Source of the DNA: Bacteroidales bacterium UBA4347
Lineage (GTDB): Bacteria > Bacteroidota > Bacteroidia > Bacteroidales > P3
Length of the DNA: 11,820 bases
Direction of reading: 5' to 3'
Assembly: GCA_002394185.1 (NCBI GenBank)
Contig: DGTB01000062.1
Coordinates: 1-11,820 of the forward strand
Below are positions 1 to 5,288 of the stretch, piece after piece. Below the pieces are notes generated by a model. That model saw only the letters and a list, made by a program, of their open reading frames with translations. It was not told where the DNA came from and did no database searches. The first letter of the stretch is position 1; every line of letters begins with the position of its first letter. Made by a program: the position numbers and the translations under genes.

Positions 1-486
1 CAGGTGGACCGCTTCATGCTGAAGGTGGTCATCTCCTACCCCAAGCGCCAGGAAGAGCGCCAGATATTGCACCAGGCTGTCAACGAGGAGCGCCAGACCG
101 CGAGCGAAGCCCCCCAGGCCATCCTCAAGCCCGACGTCATCCTCAAGGCCCGCGAGCTGGTGCGCGAGGTGTACATGGACGAGAAGATCGAGAACTACAT
201 CACCGACATCGTCTTCGCCACACGCTATCCCAAGGAGTACGGGCTGGAGAAGCTGGCACCGATGATCAGCTACGGCTCGTCGCCGCGCGGCAGCATCAAC
301 CTCGCCGCCGCCGCCAAAGCCTACGCCTTCATGAAGCGCCGCGGATACGTCATCCCCGAGGACGTGCGCGCCATCGCCATGGACGTGCTGCGCCACCGCA
401 TAGGCCTGACCTACGAGGCCGAGGCCGAGAACGTCACCAGCGAGGAGCTGGTCAACGAGGTGCTGAACAAGGTGGAGGTGCCCTGA
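1..486 (+). CDS. moxR: MoxR-family AAA+ ATPase, C-terminal part (5' truncated by window)
   Basis: This is the last 161 codons of a MoxR-type AAA+ ATPase; the Walker A and B motifs lie upstream of the window. The first residues, QVDRFMLKV, match the conserved 'AQ-DRF' segment that follows Walker B and carries an arginine-finger region. The helical lid domain follows, with the sensor-2-like motif GSSPRGSINLAAAAKA (about residues 96-111 of the visible part) and the family signature 'IPEDVRAIAMDVLRHRIGLTYEAEAE' type ending. MoxR ATPases are known to work as chaperone-like motors together with vWA-domain proteins, and three of these follow directly. It ends with TGA at 484-486, 36 bp before the DUF58 gene, and is presumably first in the operon. 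The reading frame is clear; only the missing N-terminus limits the call. Confidence 0.93.
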   Translation, partial: QVDRFMLKVVISYPKRQEERQILHQAVNEERQTASEAPQAILKPDVILKARELVREVYMDEKIENYITDIVFATRYPKEYGLEKLAPMISYGSSPRGSINLAAAAKAYAFMKRRGYVIPEDVRAIAMDVLRHRIGLTYEAEAENVTSEELVNEVLNKVEVP

Positions 487-491
487 TTTTA

Positions 492-526
492 GTTAAGAGT
501 TAAGAGTTAGGAGTTAAGAGTTATGG
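492..526 (+). repeat. GTTAAGA heptamer array forming the leader and start codon of the DUF58 gene
   Basis: Four tandem 7-bp units (492-498, 499-505, 506-512, 513-519) read GTTAAGA, GTTAAGA, GTTAGGA, GTTAAGA. A fifth variant, GTTATGG, contains the ATG start at 523-525. The array fills almost the whole gap after moxR. The GGAG in the third unit lies at a plausible distance for a Shine-Dalgarno site, but Bacteroidota usually do not depend on one. Confidence 0.9.
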
Positions 527-1386
527 ATGAATCCATAATCAAGAAGGTCCGCAAGATAGAGATCAAGGCGCGGGGACTGAGCCAGCAGATGTTCAGCGGC
601 GAGTACCACTCGGCCTTCAAGGGGCGCGGCATGGTGTTCAGCGAAGTGCGCGAATACCAGTACGGCGACGACGTGCGCAGCATCGACTGGAACGTCACCG
701 CCCGCCTGGCACACCCCTACGTGAAGGTGTTCGAGGAGGAACGCGAGCTGACGGTGATGCTGCTGGTGGACGTCAGCGGCAGCGGCCGTTTCGGCACCCA
801 GGGACAGTTCAAGGAAGAGCTGGCCGCCGAGGTTGCCGCCACGCTGGCCTTCAGCGCCATAGCCAACAACGACAAGGTGGGCATGATCCTCTTCAGCGAC
901 CGCATAGAGAAATTCATTCCGCCCAAGAAAGGGCGTACACACATACTGCGCATCATCCGCGAACTCATCACCTTCCGCCCCGAGAGCAACGGCACCGACA
1001 TCGGCGAGGCGCTGCGCTACTTCAGCAACGCCATCAAGAAGCGCTGCACCACGTTCCTGCTGAGCGACTTCTACGATACGGGATGGACCGACGCCCTGAA
1101 GCTGGTGGCTGGCAAGCACGACCTGGTGGCCCTGCGCCTGGCCGACAAGCGCGAGAAGGAGCTGATGGACCTGGGTCTGGTGAAGTTCTACGACCCCGAG
1201 AGCAGCCGCACGGTGTGGATCGACACCGGGTCGGCGGCGGTGCGCCGCATGGCCGACGCCCGTTATGCCGAACACGAGCGCAAGGTGGAGACCACCATGA
1301 AACGCTACGGCATCGACATGGCCACCCTCTGGACCGGCGAGGACTTCGTCAAACCGCTGAAAGGGTTGCTGGCACGGCGCAGTTAA
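523..1386 (+). CDS. DUF58 domain protein with vWA/MIDAS fold
   Basis: A 287-residue cytoplasmic protein with no signal peptide or membrane span. The DUF58 signature lies at about residues 32-61: FKGRG, then EVREYQYGDDVRSIDWN. A vWA-like fold follows, with an intact MIDAS: D83-x-S85-x-S87 (DVSGS), T158 in NGTDIGEAL, and D182 in LLSDFYD. DUF58 proteins are regularly encoded next to MoxR ATPases and are thought to be partners or substrates of that motor; here the gene directly follows moxR in the Bat operon. The ATG at 523 was chosen because the next in-frame Met (residue 23) would remove conserved N-terminal sequence. The final Ser and TAA stop (AGTTAA) lie in the first unit of the next heptamer array. 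Leucine codons are almost all CTG (by hand count 21 CTG to 3 CTC), unlike the later genes. Confidence 0.95.
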   Translation: MDESIIKKVRKIEIKARGLSQQMFSGEYHSAFKGRGMVFSEVREYQYGDDVRSIDWNVTARLAHPYVKVFEEERELTVMLLVDVSGSGRFGTQGQFKEELAAEVAATLAFSAIANNDKVGMILFSDRIEKFIPPKKGRTHILRIIRELITFRPESNGTDIGEALRYFSNAIKKRCTTFLLSDFYDTGWTDALKLVAGKHDLVALRLADKREKELMDLGLVKFYDPESSRTVWIDTGSAAVRRMADARYAEHERKVETTMKRYGIDMATLWTGEDFVKPLKGLLARRS

Positions 1387-1405
1387 GAGTTATGAGTTAA
1401 GAGTA
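1382..1405 (+). repeat. GTTAAGA/GTTATGA heptamer array after the DUF58 gene
   Basis: Units GTTAAGA (1382-1388), GTTATGA (1389-1395) and GTTAAGA (1396-1402) are followed by a decayed unit and an A-run. The first unit provides the TAA stop of the DUF58 gene (1384-1386). The 24 bp at 1381-1404 occur exactly, in inverted orientation, at 9357-9380. Confidence 0.88.
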
Positions 1406-1418
1406 AAAAAATGCAATT

Positions 1419-2369
1419 ATGAACATAATGAGGACATTAATAACGGCAAGTGCAAAAGGGGCAATCCTTTTGTCCTTCGTGTTTTTCTTGTCTTCCCACG
1501 CCCAGGGACAGGCGGTGGCACGGCTGAGCGAGGACACCATCCTGCTGGGCGACCAGACGACGCTGAGCATTCAGCGCGCTCACACCTACCCTTCGACCGA
1601 CCAACTGTCGCAGAACGGCATCGTGGCCCTCAGCCAGAAGTTCGACACCGCAAACAATACCCAACTCACCACCTTGACGAGTTTCGAACCGGGTGAGCAC
1701 TATGTGAAGCTGAGCCCGGACGACTCGCTGCTGCTGACAGTACTGGACGTCGAGGTGGACACCACATCGGCTGAGATACGCGACATTGCGCCCATCGAGA
1801 AGGTGCCTTACACCTTCTGGGAGATTTTCCGTTGGGTGCTGCTGGCGTTGGTCATCATCGCGTTGGCCTTTGCCGGATGGTGGATCTGGAAGAAGTGGAA
1901 GAGCGGCAAAGTGAGCGACTGGTTCGCCAATGTGCCTGTCGACACACGCACCCCCGAGGAGCGCGCCCTCGACCGTCTGGAGACGTTGCGTCAAAGCCAG
2001 TTGTGGCAATCCGGCAAGGCCAAAGAATACCATACCGAACTGACCGATGCCGTGCGTACCTTTATCGAAGAAGCCACAGGCATCCACGCCACAGAGATGA
2101 CCAGCGACGAGACTGTGGAGGCTGTGGAGAGCGGTGAGTGGAAGGCGGAGAGTGGAGAACGGAAAGTCATGAGCGACAGATTGCGCACTATCTTTACTAC
2201 GGCCGACCTGGTGAAATTCGCCAAGAGCGAGCCCCTGCCGCACGAGCACGACCGCTCCATGAGCGAGGCCGTGCAGTTTGTCAAAGAGCTGTGGCAGCAG
2301 GTGAAACCTGCCGAGGAAACACCACAGGCAACGACTACGGAACCGAGAAAGGAGGGCGAGAATGCATAA
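1419..2369 (+). CDS. Bat-operon membrane protein with DUF4381-like cytoplasmic domain
   Basis: A 316-residue protein of the type found between DUF58 and BatA in Bacteroidota. Residues 1-31 are a signal peptide (ILLSFVFFLSSHAQG). Residues 32-130 would be a small periplasmic domain. One membrane span lies at about 137-157 (WVLLALVIIALAFAGWWIW), followed by a cytoplasmic helical domain with family-like motifs: PEERALDRLETL, LWQSGKAKEYHTELTDAVRTF and TADLVKFAKSEP. The role is unknown; position and topology suggest it links the cytoplasmic MoxR/DUF58 pair to the membrane vWA proteins. Residues 236-249 are encoded by six 7-bp repeat units and look like an insertion before the last conserved block. 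The signal-peptide DNA is about 84% identical to that of batD. The 3' end overlaps batA by 8 bp, which suggests translational coupling. Confidence 0.85.
   Translation: MNIMRTLITASAKGAILLSFVFFLSSHAQGQAVARLSEDTILLGDQTTLSIQRAHTYPSTDQLSQNGIVALSQKFDTANNTQLTTLTSFEPGEHYVKLSPDDSLLLTVLDVEVDTTSAEIRDIAPIEKVPYTFWEIFRWVLLALVIIALAFAGWWIWKKWKSGKVSDWFANVPVDTRTPEERALDRLETLRQSQLWQSGKAKEYHTELTDAVRTFIEEATGIHATEMTSDETVEAVESGEWKAESGERKVMSDRLRTIFTTADLVKFAKSEPLPHEHDRSMSEAVQFVKELWQQVKPAEETPQATTTEPRKEGENA
1453..1472 (+). other. Hairpin-capable 7-bp inverted repeat in signal-peptide codons (copy 1)
   Basis: CAAAAGG and CCTTTTG flank the 6-nt loop GGCAAT inside the signal-peptide codons. The same stem with the loop GGCATT occurs at 5323-5342 in batD. 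The stem is AT-rich and weak, so it may only reflect the shared ancestry of the two segments. Confidence 0.5.
2124..2165 (+). repeat. In-frame array of six GTGGAGA-like heptamers inside a coding region
   Basis: Six consecutive 7-bp units read GTGGAGA, GCGGTGA, GTGGAAG, GCGGAGA, GTGGAGA and ACGGAAA, exactly 42 bp or 14 codons. They encode VESGEWKAESGERK between the conserved TSDETVEA and LRTIFTTADLVKF blocks. Because 42 is a multiple of both 7 and 3, the frame is kept. Gain or loss of one unit would shift the frame. Confidence 0.85.
2350..2355 (+). promoter_or_regulatory. AGGAGG ribosome binding site of batA
   Basis: A complete AGGAGG lies 6 nt before the batA ATG, inside the last codons of the preceding gene. 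It supports the start at 2362 and reinitiation at the 8-bp overlap. Use of such sites is unusual in Bacteroidota, so chance is possible. Confidence 0.5.
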
Positions 2370-3354
2370 CCTCACGTTCGCTCATCCATGGATGCTGATA
2401 GGCCTGGTGCTGGTGCCACTGATGGTGGGCTGGTACCTCTGGCGCTACCGCAAACAGGAAGCAGCGCTGCAACATTCGGACATATCGCTCTTCGACGGCG
2501 TGAAGCAAAGCCTCCGTGTGCGCCTGCGCTGGCTGCCCTACGCCCTGCGCGTGGTGGCCGTAGGCGCTGCCGTAGTGGCTTTGGCACGTCCGCAGAGCCA
2601 ACTGAGCCGCCAGGAGATGACGGTGGAAGGCATCGACATAGTGATGGCCATGGACCTCTCGGGCTCCATGCTGGCCGAGGACTTCAAGCCAAACCGCCTG
2701 GAGGCCGCCAAGAAGGTAGCCGCCGACTTCATCAACGGTCGCAAGAACGACCGTATGGGTCTGGTGGTCTTCGCCGGCGAAGCCTTCACGCAGGTACCCT
2801 TGACCATCGACCACCATGTGCTGCTCAAGCAACTGGGCAACCTCAAGAGCGGCACCATGCGAGACGGCACCGCCTTGGGCGACGGCCTGGCCACTGCCAT
2901 CAACCGTATCAAGGACAGCGAGGCACAGAGCAAGGTCATCATCCTGCTGACCGACGGTGTCAACAACCAGGGCAGCATGGACCCCCTGAGCGCCGCCGAG
3001 ATTGCCGCCCTCTACAACATCCGCCTCTACACCATCGGCGTAGGGTCGCTGGGCAAAGCCCCCTTCCCCTTCCGCGACCAGTTTGGACGTGTGCACTACC
3101 AGAACGTGGACGTGGAAATCGACGAAGACCTGATGCGCCAGATGGCCGATGCCACCAACGACGGCCGCTACTTCCGCGCCACCAACAAGAAGGCGCTTAA
3201 AGAAATCTTCAACCAGATCGACGAGATGGAGAAAAGCAAGATAGACGTCACCCAGTATGCCCAGACCAAGGACGAGTACATGCCCTGGTTGTGGCTGGCA
3301 GTGGTGGCGTTGCTACTCGAGACGCTGGTGAGATGGGGATGGATGAAGAGTTAA
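2362..3354 (+). CDS. batA: BatA, membrane-anchored vWA-domain protein
   Basis: A 330-residue protein with the standard BatA layout. Two N-terminal membrane spans lie at about residues 9-27 and 57-76, joined by a short basic loop. A vWA domain covers about 90-290, and a third span lies near 304-326 (WLWLAVVALLLETLVRWGW). The MIDAS is complete: D98-x-S100-x-S102 (DLSGS), T170 in RDGTALGDG, and D198 in LLTDGVNNQ. Bat proteins were named for aerotolerance in Bacteroides fragilis, but their molecular task is not settled; metal-dependent binding of a partner on the periplasmic or cytoplasmic face is the usual inference. The gene overlaps the preceding one by 8 bp and has an AGGAGG at 2350. The last codons, AAG AGT TAA, run into a GTTAAGA array, so the terminal Ser and the stop codon are repeat-derived. 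Confidence 0.95.
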   Translation: MHNLTFAHPWMLIGLVLVPLMVGWYLWRYRKQEAALQHSDISLFDGVKQSLRVRLRWLPYALRVVAVGAAVVALARPQSQLSRQEMTVEGIDIVMAMDLSGSMLAEDFKPNRLEAAKKVAADFINGRKNDRMGLVVFAGEAFTQVPLTIDHHVLLKQLGNLKSGTMRDGTALGDGLATAINRIKDSEAQSKVIILLTDGVNNQGSMDPLSAAEIAALYNIRLYTIGVGSLGKAPFPFRDQFGRVHYQNVDVEIDEDLMRQMADATNDGRYFRATNKKALKEIFNQIDEMEKSKIDVTQYAQTKDEYMPWLWLAVVALLLETLVRWGWMKS

Positions 3355-3381
3355 GAGTTTGTTAAGAGTTATTGAATTATG
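3350..3381 (+). repeat. Decayed GTTAAGA heptamer array between batA and batB
   Basis: GTTAAGA at 3350-3356 contains the batA stop (3352-3354). A 4-bp remnant (3357-3360), a second GTTAAGA (3361-3367), GTTATTG (3368-3374) and AATTATG (3375-3381) follow; the last holds the batB start. The final 13 nt, TTATTGAATTATG, recur exactly at the batD start (5279-5291). Confidence 0.8.
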
Positions 3382-4437
3382 ATTCATTTTGAACATATAG
3401 AATATTTGTGGCTGCTGGCCGTTGTGGGATTGGCAGGAGTGCTGTGGGGCGTGATGGGCTGGCGGCAGCGCCGGAGACTCGAACAATGGGCCGACCCGAC
3501 GATGTTCAGCCGGTTGATACCCGACCGCTCGGGCTGGCGTCCAGCGGTGAAGACGGGGCTCATCCTGCTCGGCATGGCTCTGCTGGTGGTGGCCTTGGCC
3601 AACCCTCAGTTTGGCACCAAAATTGAGAAAGGCAAACGCTCCGGCAGCGACCTCGCCATCTGCCTCGATGTGTCGAACAGCATGATGGCCGAAGACATAC
3701 AACCCAACCGTCTGGAAAGAAGCAAGAAGGTGGTCTCCAACCTGCTGTCCACCCTGGCGGGCGACCGCGTGAGCTTGGTCATCTACGCCGGCACCAGCTT
3801 CATCCAGATGCCGTTGACCAACGACTACAGCGCCACCAAGCTCTTCCTTGACCAGGTGAGCTGCGACATGATAGCCTCGCAGGGCACCGCCATCGGCGAC
3901 GCCATAGAGAAGAGCATGGAGACCTTCGGCTACGGCGACCCCGACCGTCCATGGGAGGTCAACAAGGGCCGTGCCATCATCGTCATCAGCGACGGCGAGA
4001 ACCACGAGGACGACGCCGTGGAGGCTGCCCGCGAGGCGGCCAAACAGGGCGTGCGCGTCTGCACTATCGGCATGGGCCTGCCCGACGGCGCACCCATCCC
4101 CGAATACAATCCCCGTGGACGTACCAACAACTACAAACGCGACCGCAATGGCAGCATCATCATGACACACCTCAACGAGGACATGCTGCGCGACATAGCC
4201 GCTGCCGGCAACGGCAAGTATGTCCGCGCCAGCAATGCCTCCAGCGGCCTCAGCGAAATAACCTCGCTCATCGAGGGACTGGAGAAAGAGGACTTTGGCG
4301 AAGCCATCTTCAGCGCCTACGAAAGCCGCTACATGTACCCCCTGGCCGCCGGTCTGCTCTGCCTGCTGGCCGAGGTGCTGATATTCGAACGCCGCAACCG
4401 CAAATGGAAACTATTTGAAGAGGAGGAAGCAAAATGA
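3379..4437 (+). CDS. batB: BatB, membrane-anchored vWA-domain protein
   Basis: A 352-residue paralogue of BatA with the same design. N-terminal spans lie at about residues 9-27 and 57-75, a vWA domain at about 90-310, and a C-terminal span near 326-342 (YPLAAGLLCLLAEVLIF) followed by a charged tail, EEEEAK. The MIDAS motif is D97-x-S99-x-S101 (DVSNS), with T170 in QGTAIGD and D205 in VISDGENHEDD, so metal binding should be intact. Family knowledge places BatA and BatB together as the membrane vWA pair of the Bat system. The ATG at 3379 immediately precedes the hydrophobic N-terminus. The stop overlaps the batC start as ATGA (4434-4437), which indicates coupling. Confidence 0.95.
   Translation: MIHFEHIEYLWLLAVVGLAGVLWGVMGWRQRRRLEQWADPTMFSRLIPDRSGWRPAVKTGLILLGMALLVVALANPQFGTKIEKGKRSGSDLAICLDVSNSMMAEDIQPNRLERSKKVVSNLLSTLAGDRVSLVIYAGTSFIQMPLTNDYSATKLFLDQVSCDMIASQGTAIGDAIEKSMETFGYGDPDRPWEVNKGRAIIVISDGENHEDDAVEAAREAAKQGVRVCTIGMGLPDGAPIPEYNPRGRTNNYKRDRNGSIIMTHLNEDMLRDIAAAGNGKYVRASNASSGLSEITSLIEGLEKEDFGEAIFSAYESRYMYPLAAGLLCLLAEVLIFERRNRKWKLFEEEEAK
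4421..4426 (+). promoter_or_regulatory. AGGAGG ribosome binding site of batC
   Basis: AGGAGG lies 7 nt before the batC ATG within the Glu-rich BatB C-terminus. It supports coupled initiation at the ATGA overlap. The same bases encode Glu codons, so selection on the protein could also explain them. Confidence 0.45.
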
Positions 4438-5237
4438 AGAAACTACTGTTCATACTTGTCATTTTCAATTTTCAATTTTCAATTTGTCAGGCCCAGGCCA
4501 ACCGTCACCAGCTGCGCGACGGCAACCGGAACTATAAGAACGAGAAATACGACAAGGCAGAGGTCGACTACCGTCGCGCCCTCGAAAGCGACAGCCTCGA
4601 TTTCCGTGGACAATACAATCTGGCCAACAGCCTCTACCGACAGAAGAAATACGACGAAGCCGTGCGCCACTACGACCAGGCCCTGCAGTTGCCCAGCATC
4701 AGCGACCAGCAGCGTTGGCAGTCGCTCCACAACAAAGGCAACGCCTACCTCAAGGCCGGAATGGAAAACAAAGAGCAAGGCATGCAGATGTTCCAACAGG
4801 CCGTGAAATCCTACCAGGACGCCTTGAAGGTAGACCCCAAGAACGACGACACTCGCTACAACCTGGCCTATGCCCGCCGCCTTCTGCAACAGGCCCAGCA
4901 GCAACAGCAAAACCAGCAGAACCAACAGAACAAGGACCAGCAGAACAAGGACCAACAGCAACAGAATCAGCAGAACCAGCAGAACCAGGACAAACAACAG
5001 AACAAAGACCAGCAGAACAAAGACAACCAGCAGCAACAGCAACAACAGAATCCCCAGGACGACGGCAAAGAAGAACAGCAGAAGAAGCAGAACAAACGCC
5101 CCAACCCCATGGAGCAGCACAAGCAGGATGCCGAGCGCATGCTGGAAGCTGTGAAGAACAATGAGAAACAGAGCCTTAAGGACCAGACCAAGAAAGTTCA
5201 GGTAGGCAACATCAAGCACAGCGACAAAGACTGGTAA
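4434..5237 (+). CDS. batC: BatC, exported TPR protein with Q/N-rich tail
   Basis: A 267-residue exported protein. Residues 1-21 form a signal peptide (MKKLLFILVIFNFQFSICQA). TPR-type helices lie at about 23-56 (NYKNEKYDKAEVDYRRAL), 57-90 (QYNLANSLYRQKKYDEAVRHY) and 97-150, interrupted by a short loop. Residues 152-207 are almost only Q, N, K and D, with repeated QQNKD units. The C-terminus (AERMLEAVKNNEKQSLKD and the final KDW) matches what is usual for BatC-like proteins. TPRs suggest a scaffold in the periplasm for the BatA/BatB/BatD proteins. Three tandem AATTTTC heptamers encode the core of the signal peptide. The gene starts in the stop codon of batB and is followed by a 51-bp gap before batD. 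Confidence 0.92.
   Translation: MKKLLFILVIFNFQFSICQAQANRHQLRDGNRNYKNEKYDKAEVDYRRALESDSLDFRGQYNLANSLYRQKKYDEAVRHYDQALQLPSISDQQRWQSLHNKGNAYLKAGMENKEQGMQMFQQAVKSYQDALKVDPKNDDTRYNLAYARRLLQQAQQQQQNQQNQQNKDQQNKDQQQQNQQNQQNQDKQQNKDQQNKDNQQQQQQQNPQDDGKEEQQKKQNKRPNPMEQHKQDAERMLEAVKNNEKQSLKDQTKKVQVGNIKHSDKDW
4461..4485 (+). repeat. AATTTTC heptamer array inside the BatC signal peptide
   Basis: A partial unit (4461-4466), two full AATTTTC units (4467-4473, 4474-4480) and a partial fourth (4481-4485) encode IFNFQFSI. Each unit is read in a different codon phase. A change of one unit would shift the frame after about codon 17. Confidence 0.85.
4887..5054 (+). repeat. Q/N-rich low-complexity tract in batC with 15-nt periodicity
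   Basis: CAG, CAA and AAC codons dominate residues 152-207. A 15-nt unit, CAGCAGAACAAGGAC (QQNKD), recurs, with two adjacent copies near 4929-4955 and two more near 4993-5025. The tract is probably a disordered linker and is prone to expansion or contraction by whole codons. Confidence 0.85.
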
Positions 5238-5245
5238 TGAGGAAT

Positions 5246-5278
5246 AGTCAGAGTCATAGAGTTTCTGAGTTTTAGAGA
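5246..5278 (+). repeat. Degenerate period-8 repeat upstream of batD
   Basis: AGTCAG is followed by AGTCATAG (5252-5259), AGTTTCTG (5260-5267), AGTTTTAG (5268-5275) and a partial unit. It occupies the batC-batD gap. The units are diverged, so the period is less certain than for the heptamer arrays. Confidence 0.55.
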
Positions 5279-5288
5279 TTATTGAATT

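Noticed and set aside
492..526. Heptamer arrays as CRISPR arrays
   Set aside because: Units are 7 bp, contiguous and without spacers; no cas genes are present.
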